Assembly (NCBI GenBank): GCA_964017065.1
Contig: OZ024786.1
Location: forward strand, 790,888 to 854,887
Length of the DNA stretch: 64,000 nt
Origin: Haliclona indistincta
Taxonomy: Eukaryota; Porifera; Demospongiae; Haplosclerida; Chalinidae
Direction of reading: 5' to 3'
This document shows positions 12,188 through 23,900 of this stretch, one piece after another. Both the position numbers and the translations under genes were made by a program. The notes beneath the pieces are model-generated. The model did no database searches, was not told the DNA's origin, and saw only the letters and a list, made by a program, of their open reading frames with translations. The stretch's first letter is position 1. The number at the start of each line of letters is the position of its first letter.

Positions 12188-13062
12188 AGGCATACTGAAG
12201 GCATACGGAAGGCATACTGAAGGCATACTGAAGGCATACTGAAGGCATACTGAAGGCATACGGAAGGCATACTGAAGGCATACTGAAGGCATACTGAAGG
12301 CATACTGAAGGCATACTGAAGGCATGCTGAAGGCATACTGAAGGCATACTGAAGGCATGCTGAAGGCATACTGAAGGCATACTGAAGGCATATTCAGTGT
12401 AGGCATACTGAAGGCATACTGAAGGCATATTCAGTGTACATGTAGGCATACTGAAGGCATACTGAAGGCATATTCAGTGTACATGTAGGCATACTGAAGG
12501 CATACTGAAGGAATATTCAGTGTACATGTAGGCATACTGAAGGCATACTGAAGGAATATTCAGTGTACATGTAGGCATACTGAAGGCATACTGAAGGCAT
12601 ACTGAAGGCATACTGAAGGCATACTGAAGGCATACTGAAGGCATGCTGAAGGCATACTGAAGGCATACTGAAGGCATATTCAGTGTAGGCATACTGAAGG
12701 CATACTGAAGGCATATTCAGTGTAGGCATACTGAAGGCATACTGAAGGCATACTGAAGGCATACTGAAGGCATATTCAGTGTAGGCATACTGAAGGCATG
12801 CTGAAGGCATACTGAAGGCATATTCAGTGTAGGCATACTGAAGGCATACTGAAGGCATATTCAGTGTAGGCATACTGAAGGCATACTGAAGGCATACTGA
12901 AGGCATACTGAAGGCATATTCAGTGTAGGCATACTGAAGGCATACTGAAGGCATACTGAAGGCATATTCAGTGTAGGCATACTGAAGGCATACTGAAGGC
13001 ATATTCAGTGTAGGCATACTGAAGGCATACTGAAGGCATATTCAGTGTAGGCATACTGAAGG
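12188..13062. repeat. 11-bp minisatellite (GGCATACTGAA) with interspersed inverted units
   Basis: Dozens of copies of GGCATACTGAA run through about 875 bp. Every two to six units the array is interrupted by ATTCAGTGTA, or a longer form ending ACATGTA. TTCAGT is the reverse complement of the unit's ACTGAA, so these interruptions can pair with neighbouring units as small hairpins. Because 11 is not a multiple of 3, the minus strand stays open in all three frames. Those open frames are by-products, not genes. Confidence 0.95.
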
Positions 13063-13286
13063 CGGGCTCTGGTGTATATACTTGGTTTGTTTCCACAGCT
13101 CTAACCACGAACTCGAAAAGACGAACGATGTTATTTCTGCATTCAGATAGCTATAGACCATGAGTGACCGCACCCCACCACAATTATTGTAATAGCAAAC
13201 CACAAGCTGCACCCTGTCAGCTTCCTTCTGACAACCCATCTGCAAAGCGCTGTACTGCTTGTACAAAGAGATAATAACAGGTAGAT

Positions 13287-15035
13287 ATGGCTGATGCAAA
13301 CAGCAAAGACCTTTCTTCAAATGTTGCTGAGACACAGACTAAAGCTGCAATGATTATGGAGCCGAGTACCTACCGTGCAGTAACTCATTTGCAACTCGAT
13401 GTGCCAGAAATAGACAGTGAGGCTCAGTTGCTTCTGACAGCTTTGGCTGAAATTGGTTCCATTCAAGAGCAAGAGGAAAAGAGTGATGCAGCAATCCATG
13501 AAGAAATAGAATGCAGCGATAGTAGAGTCTTTTTTTATCGCTTCGGTGGTAGAGAATGTTGTGTGCCTGTAGTCAAACTAGAGCCCTCCATGATCAAAAC
13601 ACAAGAAATAGGAAGAGATCTCCTCAAACAGAAGGTACTCCCACTCTTCTCTACCAATGGTCGTAAGTTGTGGATCTATGTACAATTGGTTCTGGTACTA
13701 TGGTTTGGCCTCAAATGTGCTATCATCGATATTGCTGTTAACAGTCCTTCAACAAGGACTCCTGTTGACTTTGCCTCACTTGCTTTCTCCCTTGTTTTCT
13801 TGACTCTTTCAATTTTGGACACTTTTGGCACGATCAGATACAGCTCACTAGTCTGTACTCCATGCCGCGGCTGTCGTGCAACTAACAAATTGAGTGATGG
13901 AGCAACTGCTGCTGCTGCTGCTGCTGCTGCTGCAGGCATTAACTCAATATCAGCTAATTTGAAATATGAACGCTGTCGTTATTTTTCACTACTCAACAGC
14001 AAGTACGTTGATCTGTTTCGTATGATACTAAATGAAGTGATAGTATACACGATAACCATTTGTACCATGCTACAGCTTATCTTGAATAGCAAACAAGATG
14101 GTAACAAGCTTCAGTTGGCTGTCAGTATCATAAGCTTTATCATAGCAGTGCTGTGGAAAATAGCAACTGTCTATAGTACTTGCATTTTTGTGGTTGTTCG
14201 AACTATATTCAAGTTAAGAATGATACGTAAGGATGGTCCTGTAGCCAGCAGTGCTAACTGGTGTCATGTTCACTTGATTATCCATGTTCTAGCACAGATG
14301 GTGTCTCAAGTATCAATGATAGTGTGTATTGGAGCTAAGATGCACTATGAGAATAGAAACTTCTCTGTTGACAATACAGTTCAAATCAGTCCAGCTCTTT
14401 GGTACATGTTTTTCGGTGCATTAATCATTCCTCTTGCTGGTGTCTTCACTTTTGTGATCTCCAATTTTTACTCGGTCCAAGAGTATCCTATTGGATATTT
14501 CCTTGATCTACTGCATTCGCGATCAGCCACTAGGAAAAAGTGTGGATCCGAAGAGCAAAGTGCACAAGAAATCGCACAGTCTACAAAACCGGAATTTTCA
14601 TCAGAAAAAGCTAAAAAAGTCGTGCAAAAGATCAAGGCTGAATTTACTTATATCCACAATCAATCTCCTCTGAAAAAGTACTGTTATGTCTTTGTAAGCC
14701 CTTTGCTTGCAACATCTTCCGTCGTCTATACTCTGCTCATTCTTGCCTTCTTGGCGTGCTGCGTGCTTGAGCCTACAAGCGTTGGAACTCAATTGGTTGT
14801 GCTGTACAACTCTTCAACAGGCTGGACATTTTTCTTTGTCATCACTGCTTTACTAGTGTGTGCAGTAAATATGCTCGTGCTGTTGATTGGTGCACTGTGG
14901 ATAGCAATCATTCTTGCTATCGTAGCCGCTTGCATTCTGATTTGTTATTATGGTAACGGTACCAATTGGACATGTGATTACTGCTATGCAGAGAATGAAC
15001 AACAAGCTAGTCCTGAGGAGAGGAGAATCACTTAA
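13287..15035 (+). CDS. multi-pass membrane protein, unknown family, copy 1 (582 aa)
   Basis: Single-exon gene with a soluble N-terminus (about 120 residues) and roughly eight or nine hydrophobic spans. Spans include residues near 130-155 (WIYVQLVLVLWFGLKCAI), 160-180, 245-270 (EVIVYTITICTMLQLIL), 275-305, 330-350, 370-395, 465-490 and a double span at 505-560. Signatures shared with the copies at 17485 and 19729 are RKDGPVASSANW, EVIVYTI, FYSxQEYPIGYFLD and an SMxKxQExGREL-like stretch before the first span. A GCT run gives eleven alanines near residue 210. No signal peptide or known transporter or receptor motif is recognised; an ion channel or transporter role would be a guess. The start is the ATG of MADANSKD. 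Confidence 0.85.
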   Translation: MADANSKDLSSNVAETQTKAAMIMEPSTYRAVTHLQLDVPEIDSEAQLLLTALAEIGSIQEQEEKSDAAIHEEIECSDSRVFFYRFGGRECCVPVVKLEPSMIKTQEIGRDLLKQKVLPLFSTNGRKLWIYVQLVLVLWFGLKCAIIDIAVNSPSTRTPVDFASLAFSLVFLTLSILDTFGTIRYSSLVCTPCRGCRATNKLSDGATAAAAAAAAAGINSISANLKYERCRYFSLLNSKYVDLFRMILNEVIVYTITICTMLQLILNSKQDGNKLQLAVSIISFIIAVLWKIATVYSTCIFVVVRTIFKLRMIRKDGPVASSANWCHVHLIIHVLAQMVSQVSMIVCIGAKMHYENRNFSVDNTVQISPALWYMFFGALIIPLAGVFTFVISNFYSVQEYPIGYFLDLLHSRSATRKKCGSEEQSAQEIAQSTKPEFSSEKAKKVVQKIKAEFTYIHNQSPLKKYCYVFVSPLLATSSVVYTLLILAFLACCVLEPTSVGTQLVVLYNSSTGWTFFFVITALLVCAVNMLVLLIGALWIAIILAIVAACILICYYGNGTNWTCDYCYAENEQQASPEERRIT

Positions 15036-15364
15036 TTGCATGTTCAATTAATATTCAGTGCCTCAATCCTGAATTTTCATTTTTCTTTACATTAGTTTAA
15101 AACGAAAAGTGCTAGCAATGCAGACAGTTTCCTTACATACTGTTGTCAACTAGATTTGCGATTTTTAGCTCGTTATCTTCACATGTTCACTATTTTACTG
15201 ACCTCTCATTGTCACGTAGTTCTCTGAAAACTATTCCTTATAATAATTATTAATGTATCAGCTTAGTCAATTAACCTTCAGCAAATTATCTATCGTCAGC
15301 CCGACATCGGTTTAAAAGCTGTTTTATTAAAAGAAAGGTGCTGGCACTACTCACAACCTTGAGT

Positions 15365-15690
15365 AGGATAGTACTGGGTAGTAAGGATAGTACTGGGTAG
15401 TAAGGATAGTACTGGGATAGTACTGGGTAGTAAGGATAGTACTGGAATAGTACTGGGTAGTAAGGATAGTACTGGGTAGTAAGGATAGTACTGGAATAGT
15501 ACTGGGTAGTAAGGATAGTACTGGGTAGTAAGGATAGTACTGGGTAGTAAGGATAGTACTGGAATAGTACTGGGTAGTAAGGATAGTACTGGGTAGTATA
15601 AGGATAGTACTGGTAGTAAGGATAGTACTGGGTAGTAAGGATACGTAGTACTGGGTAGTAAGGATAGTACTGGGTAGTAAGGATAGTACT
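15365..15690. repeat. about 19-bp minisatellite (GGATAGTACTGGGTAGTAA)
   Basis: Tandem copies of GGATAGTACTGGGTAGTAA with shorter GGATAGTACTG(G)A variants fill this stretch, downstream of the first membrane-protein gene. Long minus-strand open frames here (Tyr/Pro/Ser-rich) are explained by the repeat. The flanks 15036-15364 and 15691-16055 show no gene. Confidence 0.95.
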
Positions 15691-16055
15691 GGGGGTAGGG
15701 GTGTGCAGTTACGCTGACAACCACAAAATTTTATTAATAGTGTATTGGATCTACATGGATGACTGGAATTCAAACCCAGCCAGCTCTAAAATGGTCAATA
15801 ATCGAATTTAAGATGTCAGTAACTACAGTTTACCACTCATTAACATCCTCCTTTTCCATTATAGTGTAGAAATCATATTTCAATCAAAAATGAGATGCAT
15901 TTGTAGTTAATAGAGAGTGACAACTTCTTAAACTTCTTATAATAATTATTCGGGCTGGTGCCTTGTTATTCGTTAATCACGTGACACTATAGTATTTGGC
16001 TGCTTCCCTATGTACTGGGAGTGCTCATGTACACAGCTTGTACTACGGAGTAATA

Positions 16056-16625
16056 ATGAGTAATCTGAGGGATGTGACTGACGCAAACAGCGATTTGTCT
16101 ATTGTAATTCTAGCCGAGAAAACCCAGACAGAAATGGCAGCGGTAGTGGAGATGGATACCAACTGTGCTGAAACTTCTTGGCCTTCTCATGCTACAGAAA
16201 TAGACATTGAGGCTCAAGTACTTCGATCAGCTTTGGTAAAAATTGGATTTATTCAAAAAGAAGAGAAGAAGAGTGGTGCACTCTATGAAGAAACAAATTG
16301 CAGCGGCTGTTTTTATCGTTGCAGTTGTAATTCTACAAATTGTTGTGTTCCTGTGGTCAATCTAAAGCCTTCCATGCTCAAGACACAAGCAATAGGAAGA
16401 GAGCTACTCAAGGAGAAAGTGTTCCCTCTATTCTCTACTAATGGTCATGAGGTGTGGACCTATGTGCAGTTTCTTCTCGTACTGGGATTCGTCCTAAAAT
16501 GTGCTGTCATCGATATTGCTGTTAACAGTCCCTCAAATAGGACTCCTGTTGACTTTGCCTCACTTGCTTCCTCTCTCGCTTTCTTGCTTTTTTCGATTAA
16601 GGTCACCCCAAATAGGTCCAACTAG
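16056..16625 (+). pseudogene. truncated copy 2 of the membrane-protein family
   Basis: From the ATG at 16056 (MSNLRDVTDANSDLS) the protein follows copy 1 through the soluble N-terminus and first span (VWTYVQFLLVLGFVLKCAVI) into the second span (FASLASSLAFLLFSI). It then leaves the family abruptly at about 16600 and meets a stop. The rest of the family domain is not found before the next gene. A foldback element begins just downstream (16680), so the gene was probably cut by insertion and deletion. Of the expected 550-580 residues only about 180 remain, with one or two of eight spans. It is unlikely to be functional. Confidence 0.75.
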
Positions 16626-16679
16626 TGACGTATATATCACTAAAAAAGATGCAATCACTGAATTCCAAAACTAAGGACA

Positions 16680-17115
16680 CAACAAGAAAATACTAATTTA
16701 AAGTTTTGTAACGAAATTAATAGGATGTAGGGATAAAGAATCTGCTACTGGTCCACAATGTAAACCAACATGGAATGGTAACACGATTGACTTGCTAACA
16801 AACCCTACATCAGTGGCTGACTGTTTTGTCGAATGTGCTTGTTTCCTTTGTTCCGGGTTTATAAAGTTTCTCCCGCTGTACTGTGACATAAGATTTTGAT
16901 TATTCAATTCAATGCATGTCAGGTGTCAGTCAACAGCGACTAGCTGAACTGCTACAGTCAGTCACAGCTATCAGCCACTGATGTAGGGACCTATGGTCTG
17001 TTAGCAAGTCAATCGTTTTACCATTCCATGCTAGTTCCTTGTTGTTGGTTTACATTGTGGACCAGTTGCAGATTTCTTTATTCTTTTGATTTCGTTAGAA
17101 ATCTTTTTCATATTC
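16680..17115. mobile_element. foldback element, family A (diverged copy)
   Basis: The two halves are inverted copies of each other. The left arm carries GGTCCACAATGTAAACCAAC and ATGGAATGGTAACACGATTG; the right arm carries their reverse complements and ends near CGTTAGAAATCTTT. The same arms recur at 30623-31018, 47165-47410 and 48802-49225. This copy is the most diverged. The flanking sequence to 17484 holds no gene I can support. Confidence 0.8.
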
Positions 17116-17484
17116 TTTTATTATTATAATTATCAGTCAGCAGGAAGTACAGTAGACAGATAAAATTTTAATTGAGACTAATTAACTGCTGAAGGACTCC
17201 TACAAATTCATGTAGAGCCAAAACAAATAAAAACAAACACAGAACATCATTAAGTAGGCGGCATTCCTCCTGTACCTACGTAACCGGAACCAAGTAGAAT
17301 CGTCACGATGGAACAGTGACGGATCTGGCCTGATGTGCTTAGTGTAATACTATTGGAATACTATAGTGTAATACCATAGTTAATACAAGGCTTGTTTACA
17401 TTCCATTGTGTGGTTTATAATTTTAAAAATTTAGGGGGCCTCCCAGATCAGCCTCTGTGCATCGAAGCTACCAGTACGATCTTC

Positions 17485-19152
17485 ATGGAGGTGGAAAGCT
17501 CTCTTGCAGCAACGGCAGAAAATCCGAGTGAAACAATTCCCACGGCGAACGACAGCAGCGAGGTTCCGGTGTCGTCTTTGGGTCACGGTCGAATGCATGT
17601 GCTCACTACCGTGGCTGAAATAGGCTCGATCCAAGAGCAGGAGAATCAGCAGCCTGAGCTGAGTGATGCAATTTCCAAAGAAACGAAATGCACCAACGAA
17701 GTCTGCTTCTATCGATTCGTCGGCCGACAGGGATTTGGTCCTGTGGTCAGGTTGAAACCTTCAATGCGCAAGGTGCAGGAGAAAGGCAGGGAGCTCCTCG
17801 CGGATAAAATTTTCCCTCTGTTCTCTATCCTCTGTCGTGAGTTGTTAACGTATTTTCAGTTACTGTTCATACTATTCTTTGTGGTCAAAGTTTCCATTAT
17901 CGACCTTGGACTTAGCAGAAATGAGGAGAAAAACACTGTTGATTTGGTCTCTATTGGTATATTTGTCTTATTCTTGTTTCTTTCCATTGTGGACAATTGG
18001 ATCATCATCTTCACATACAGGTGCGGTCTTCTCTGTAAACCTTGCCGTCAGGTGAGTGGTGTTGAGGAAGATACAGCTGATGACATTGATTGTGGTCGCT
18101 GCAGCTTGCTGCTCAACTATGCTGATGTGGTTCGTATGATGCTGAATGAAGTAATAGTCTACACCATAATCATCTGTACCATGTTCCAGCTCATACTGAA
18201 TATCAAACAAGATCCTTTCTACGGCTATCACACAGTTTTCAGTATTATAAGCTTTATCGTAGCTGTTCTTTGGAAGATTATGACTACTTACGGTCTGTCT
18301 ACCATTTTGATGTTCAAAGCTGTAGTCAACTTGAGAAGGAGCCGTAAAGATGGTCCAGTAGCAAGCAGTGCCAACTGGTTTCATGCTCACGTCGTCCTTT
18401 ATGCCTTTGGTCAAATCGTGTCACAAATTGCTATGATTGTGCTTATTGGAGTCAAAATGGAGTACGAAAATAGAGATTTTGTTATGGGTAGCACTGCTCA
18501 AGTGAATGGATTTCTCTGGTACATGCTCTTCGGTGGAGTTATCATACCACTAGCTGGTGTCTTTGTTTTTGTAATTCCTAGTTTTTACTCAATTCAAGAG
18601 TACCCGATTGGTTACTTTCTTGATTTTGTGCATTCATCAGTCAGTATTGGTGATTTAGAACAAGGCGAACAATCGGATTCTGACAAATCGACAGTACCAT
18701 TGGAAAATATCAATATTGTGCAGAACATTGAGGTTGAATTCACTAAAATTCACAATCAAAGTGTCTTCAAAAAGTATGCCTATGTGTTCTTCAATCCATT
18801 GCTAGTCGTACTATCAATCGTCTGTACTCTGCTCATTTTTGCTTTCTTGGCCAGCTACTTGCTTGAACCTAATCCCACGGTGCCACGACTGTTTGAAGTA
18901 CTCTACAGTGGCTCTGTAGGCTGGACTATATTCTTTGTGATTTTCGGCACACTAGTCTGTCTCCCTCATCTTCTTGTCCTCTTCATTGGCGTGGTATGGA
19001 TAGTTATCATTGGTTTTCTTCTGCTATTTATCTTTGTGGTGATTATTCTTGCCTTTGCCTGCTGTATGTGTTTCCTAGCTGGCAATGATTACGGTAGACA
19101 CTGTGCTGAGAGTGATTGCTGTCGTAGACGAAGAAGACAAGATAGCGAATAA
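17485..19152 (+). CDS. multi-pass membrane protein, unknown family, copy 3 (555 aa)
   Basis: I chose the ATG of MEVESSLAATAENPSE, because the next copy (19729) starts with the same sequence in the same context (CAGTACGATCxTCATGGAGG). An upstream in-frame ATG at 17392 would add 31 unshared residues. The architecture matches copy 1: soluble N-terminus, first span LLTYFQLLFILFFVVKVSI, EVIVYTIIICTMFQLILN, then RKDGPVASSANWFHAH and FYSIQEYPIGYFLDFVHS. Two hydrophobic spans follow near the C-terminus, then an Arg-rich tail (CCRRRRRQ). It is single-exon and intact. Function is unknown; plasma-membrane or endomembrane placement is inferred from the spans only. Confidence 0.85.
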   Translation: MEVESSLAATAENPSETIPTANDSSEVPVSSLGHGRMHVLTTVAEIGSIQEQENQQPELSDAISKETKCTNEVCFYRFVGRQGFGPVVRLKPSMRKVQEKGRELLADKIFPLFSILCRELLTYFQLLFILFFVVKVSIIDLGLSRNEEKNTVDLVSIGIFVLFLFLSIVDNWIIIFTYRCGLLCKPCRQVSGVEEDTADDIDCGRCSLLLNYADVVRMMLNEVIVYTIIICTMFQLILNIKQDPFYGYHTVFSIISFIVAVLWKIMTTYGLSTILMFKAVVNLRRSRKDGPVASSANWFHAHVVLYAFGQIVSQIAMIVLIGVKMEYENRDFVMGSTAQVNGFLWYMLFGGVIIPLAGVFVFVIPSFYSIQEYPIGYFLDFVHSSVSIGDLEQGEQSDSDKSTVPLENINIVQNIEVEFTKIHNQSVFKKYAYVFFNPLLVVLSIVCTLLIFAFLASYLLEPNPTVPRLFEVLYSGSVGWTIFFVIFGTLVCLPHLLVLFIGVVWIVIIGFLLLFIFVVIILAFACCMCFLAGNDYGRHCAESDCCRRRRRQDSE

Positions 19153-19728
19153 CTCTATTACTCTATAGCTTATGGTAATTTTTGGTTTGAATAGCTGTTA
19201 ATATCACACACACTCATACACTTAAAATTTTTATGAGTCAGTATTTGTATTTCTGTTATCTCCTTTACATACTATTGCAATGATGATCAGATTTTGTGCT
19301 GAGAAGAGACAATGTGTAGAGAGTAGTATACTGACACGATGCGCATCGTATGATATCATTATTCATGATCACTCGCGTAGGCATGACATCATCTGTACTT
19401 TGAACTATGAACTTACTATGTCAAGAGATAATTACAATATTTTGTACCTTTGACCTCAACAAGTTTATACAATAGGTACAAATAGTGACGTATATCACTC
19501 TTGAACTCTTCGTCAGCACAATTATCATGTTATGTGTAGTTGTCGATCTTCTAATCAATGCGCAGTGAGCTGGATGATGTTTGCTGAGCACCCAGGCGGT
19601 CATAGTTGCTGCATAGAACTGATTTGACAACATTGGTTGCTGCAGTAAGGAGGCGGGGCTCGTTACCACGCGTCAACCACGTGCTGGACTTTAGCTAGAC
19701 ATAGATCGAAGCTACCAGTACGATCATC

Positions 19729-20710
19729 ATGGAGGTGGAAAGCTCTCTTGCAGCAACGTCAGAAAATCTGAGAGAAACAATTTCCACGGATAATAACAGC
19801 AGCGAGGTTCCGGAGTCGTCTTTGGGTCTATTGCATGTGCTTACTGCATTGGCTGAAATAGGCTTGATCCAAGAGCAGGAGAATCACCAGCCAGAGCTGA
19901 GTGAAGCAATTTCCAAAGGAACAGCGAAATGTACCAACAAGGTCTGTTGCTATCGATTCGTCAGTCAACAGGGATGTGGTGCTGTGGTCAGGTTGAAACC
20001 TTCCATTCGCAAAGTGCAGGAGAAAGGCAGGGAGCTCCTCAGGGATAACATTTTCCCTCTGTTCTCTTTCCGCTGTCGTGAGTTGTGGACGTATTTTCAG
20101 TTTCTAGTCATACTTGTCTTTGTCGTCAAAGTTTCCATTATCGACCTTGGACGTAGCAGTCGCGAGGAGAGAAACACTGTTGATTTTGTCTCACTTGGTC
20201 TATTTGTCTTCTTCTTGTTTCTTTCCATTGCTGACAATACCATCATCTTTATTCACAAGTGCAGTCTTCTCTGCACATCTTGCCGTCAGATGAGTGGTGT
20301 TGAGGAAGATACAGCCGACGACAGTGATTGCGGCGGTCGCGGCAGCGTGCTGGTCAAGGGCAAATATGCTGATGTAGTTCGTGTGATGTTGAATGAAGTG
20401 ATAGTCTACACCATAATCATCTGTACCATGTTCCAGCTCATACTGAATATCAAACAAGACCGGATCTACGGATATCGCACTATTTTCAGTATTGTGAGCC
20501 TTATAGTAGCCTTTATTTGGAAGATAATGACTGTTTACGGTCTTTCCAGTATTTTGATATTCAAAGGTATAGTCAACTTGAGAAGGAGCCGTAAAGATGG
20601 TCCAGTAGCAAGCAGTGCCAACTGGTTTCATGCTCACGTCGTCCTTTATGCCTTTGGTCAAATCGTGTCACAAATTGCTATGATTGTGCTTATCGGAGTT
20701 AAAATGGAGT
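19729..20710 (+). CDS. multi-pass membrane protein copy 4, 3' end lost in assembly gap
   Basis: The first about 327 residues match copy 3 closely, from MEVESSLAATSENLRE to LIGVKME. The sequence then enters the N gap in the middle of the conserved domain. By comparison with copy 3 about 200 residues and three or four spans are missing. The reading frame happens to stay open through the gap into ankyrin repeats, but the gap length is nominal, so this join is not evidence of a fusion. Between this gene and 19152 nothing else is seen. Confidence 0.8.
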
Positions 20711-20910
20711 NNNNNNNNNNNNNNNNNNNNNNNNNNNNNNNNNNNNNNNNNNNNNNNNNNNNNNNNNNNNNNNNNNNNNNNNNNNNNNNNNNNNNNNNNN
20801 NNNNNNNNNNNNNNNNNNNNNNNNNNNNNNNNNNNNNNNNNNNNNNNNNNNNNNNNNNNNNNNNNNNNNNNNNNNNNNNNNNNNNNNNNNNNNNNNNNNN
20901 NNNNNNNNNN
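20711..20910. other. assembly gap (200 N)
   Basis: Exactly 200 unknown bases, typical of a placeholder of undefined true length. It separates a membrane-protein gene cut mid-domain from an ankyrin array lacking its 5' end. The missing sequence probably includes the end of one gene, an intergenic region and the Death-like start of the next. Confidence 0.98.
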
Positions 20911-23900
20911 TATGTTGCAAGTCGTAAGGGACATGCTAGCATAGTCTCTTTACTTCTGAAAGCTAATGCTGATCCTAACCTTCAAATTAGTGATGGTTTC
21001 ACACCTCTTTATATTGCAAGTGAGAAGGGACATACTAACATAGTCTCTCTACTTCTCGAAGCTAATGCTGATTCTAATCTTCAAGGTAGCGATGGTTCTA
21101 CTCCCCTTTATGTTGCAAGTCAGAATGGTCACACTGAAATTGTCTCTCTACTTCTGCAAGCAAATGCTGATACTAATCTTCAAAGTAGCGCCGGTTTCAC
21201 ACCTCTTCATGTAGCAAGTCAGAATGGTCACTCTGAAATCGTCTCTCTACTTCTGAAAGCTAACGCAAATCCCAATCTTCGAAGTAAAGGCAATGTTACA
21301 CCTCTTTATGTTGCAAGTCAGAATGGCCACACTGAAATCGTCTCTCTACTTCTGAAAGCTAACGCTAATCTTAACATTCAAAGTAGAGCCGGTTTCACAT
21401 CTCTTCATGTTGCAAGTCAGAATGGTCGCACTGAAATCATCTCTCTACTTCTGAAAGCTAACGCTGATCCCAATCTTCCAAGTAGCACCAATTTCACTCC
21501 TCTTTATGTTGCAACTGCCATGAATTACACTCATATTGTTCAGCTACTATTGGATAATGGAGCTAATCCTAATATTCAATCTGTTGGTGGTGATACACCT
21601 CTCTACAAGGCATGTCGTAAGGGACATACTAACATAGTCTCTTTACTTCTGAAAGCTAATGCTGATCCTAATCTTCAAAGTAGCGACGGTTTCACACCTC
21701 TTTATGTTGCAAGTGAGGATGGTGACACTGAAATCATCTCTCTTCTTCTGAAAGCAAATGCTGATCCTAATCTTCAAAGTAGTGACGGTTTCACACCTCT
21801 TTATGTTGCAAGTAAGAAAGGTCACACTGATGTCATCTCTCTACTTCTGGAGGCAAATGCTGATACTAATATTCAAAATAGCGACGGTTTCACATCTCTT
21901 TATGTTGCAAGCAAGAAGGGACATGCCAAAGTTGTCTCTCTACTTCTGCAAGCAAATGCTGATCCTAATCTTCAAAGTATTAATGGTTTCACACCTCTTC
22001 ATGTTGCAAGTGAGGATGGTGACTCTGAAATCATCTCTCTGCTTCTGAAAGCAAATGCTGATACTAATCTTCAAAGTAGCGCCGGTTTCACACCTCTTTA
22101 TATTGGAAGTCAGAGTGGTCGCCCTGAGATCGTCTCTCTACTTCTGCAAGCAAATGCTGATACTTATCTTCAAAGTAGTGCCGGTTTCACACCTCTTTAT
22201 GTTGCTAGCATGAATGGTCACACTGAAATCATTTCTCTACTTCTGAAAGCTAATGCTGATCCTAATCTTCAAAGTAGTGACGGTTTCACACCTCTTTATT
22301 TTGCAAGTAAGAATGGTAACTCTGAAATCATCTCTCTACTTCTGAAAGCTAACGCTGATCCTAATCTTCAAAGTAGCTCAGGTTTCACACCTCTTTTTGT
22401 TGCAAGTGAGGATGGTGACACTGAAATCGTCTCTCTACTACTGAAAGCTAATGCTGACCCTAATCTTCAACTTGTTCGTGATGGTGCCACACCTTTCTGT
22501 ATCGCTAGTCAAGGTCACACTGATGTCGTCTCGTTACTTCTCAAAGCAAATGCTGATACTAGTCTAGGTAATAAAGCCAAACCTCTTGCAGTTGCAGTTG
22601 CCAGTGATTACACTCAAATTGTACAGCTACTATTGGATAATGGAGCTGATCCTAATATTCGATCTGATGATGGTGATACACCTCTCTGCAAGGCAAGTCG
22701 TAAGGGAAATGCTAACATAGTCTCTCTACTTCTGAAAGCTAACGCTGATTCAAATCTTCAAAGTAGCGACGGTTTCACACCTCTTTATGTTGCAAGCGAG
22801 AATGGTCACACTGAAATCGTCTCTCTTTTTGTGATAGCTAATGCTGATCCTAATCTTCAATGTAGAAACGGTTGGACTCCTCTTCACATTGCTAGTGAGA
22901 ATGGCCTCACTGATGTAGTTGCTGTTCTCTTAAAAAACGATGCTAATCCTGATCTTCAAGAAACCGAAGGTTGCACACCTCTCTTCATTGTTAGTCAGTA
23001 TGGTCACACTGACATAGTTGCTATTCTCCTGAAAAATAACGCTAATCCTGATCTTCATAGAGACAATGGTTGCACACCACTCTTCATTGCTAGTCAGTAT
23101 GGTCACACTGACATAGTTGCTATTCTCCTAAAAAACAATGCTAATCCTGATCTTCAAGAAAGCGAAGGTTGCACACCTCTCTTCATTGCTAGTCAGGAGG
23201 GTCACACTGACATAGTTGCTATTCTCCTGAATAACAACGCTAATCCTGATCTTCCTAGAGACAATGGTTGCACACCTCTCTTCATTGCTAGTCAGTATGG
23301 TAACACTGACATAGTCGCTATTCTCCTAAAAAACAATGCTAATCCTGATCTTCAAGAAAGCGAAGGTTGCACACCTCTCTTTATTGCTAGTCAGGATGGT
23401 CACACTGACGTAGTTGCTATTCTCCTAAAAAACAATGCTAATCCTGATCTTCCTAGAGACATTGGTTTTACACCTCTCTACATAGCATGTGAGAATTGTC
23501 ACACTGACATTATTTCTTTACTTCTGAAAGCAAACGCAAATCCTAATCTTCAAAGAAGCGCCGGTTTCACACCTCTTCATGTTGCAAGTCAGAATGGTCA
23601 CATTGAAATCATTTCTCTACTGCTGAAAGCTAATGCCGATCCTGACATTCAACTTGTTCGTAATGGTTCCACACCTCTCTGTATTGCTAGCCAGCAAGGT
23701 GACACAGATGTTGTCTCGTTACTCCTCAAAGCAAATGCTGATACAGATCTGGGTAATAAAGGCACACCTCTTGCAGTTGCAGCTTCCAAGAATCACACTC
23801 AAATTGTTCAGCTACTATTGGATAATGGAGCTAATCCTAATATTCAATCTGATGGTGGTGATACACTTCTCTACAAGGCAAGTCGTAAAGGACATGCTAA

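Noticed and set aside
12142..13017. Long overlapping minus-strand open frames (MPSVCLQYAFS-type proteins)
   Set aside because: All are translations of the 11-bp minisatellite in three frames.
13906..13935. GCT run as a disease-type expansion or frameshift site
   Set aside because: It codes an alanine run within an otherwise intact frame, in a poorly conserved loop.
15347..15773. Minus-strand Tyr/Pro/Ser-rich frames
   Set aside because: Explained by the 19-bp repeat; no start context or conservation.
17968..18414. Antisense frames over the membrane-protein genes (also 20200-20661, 13676-13939)
   Set aside because: Shadows of well-supported plus-strand genes; similarity between them only mirrors the sense copies.
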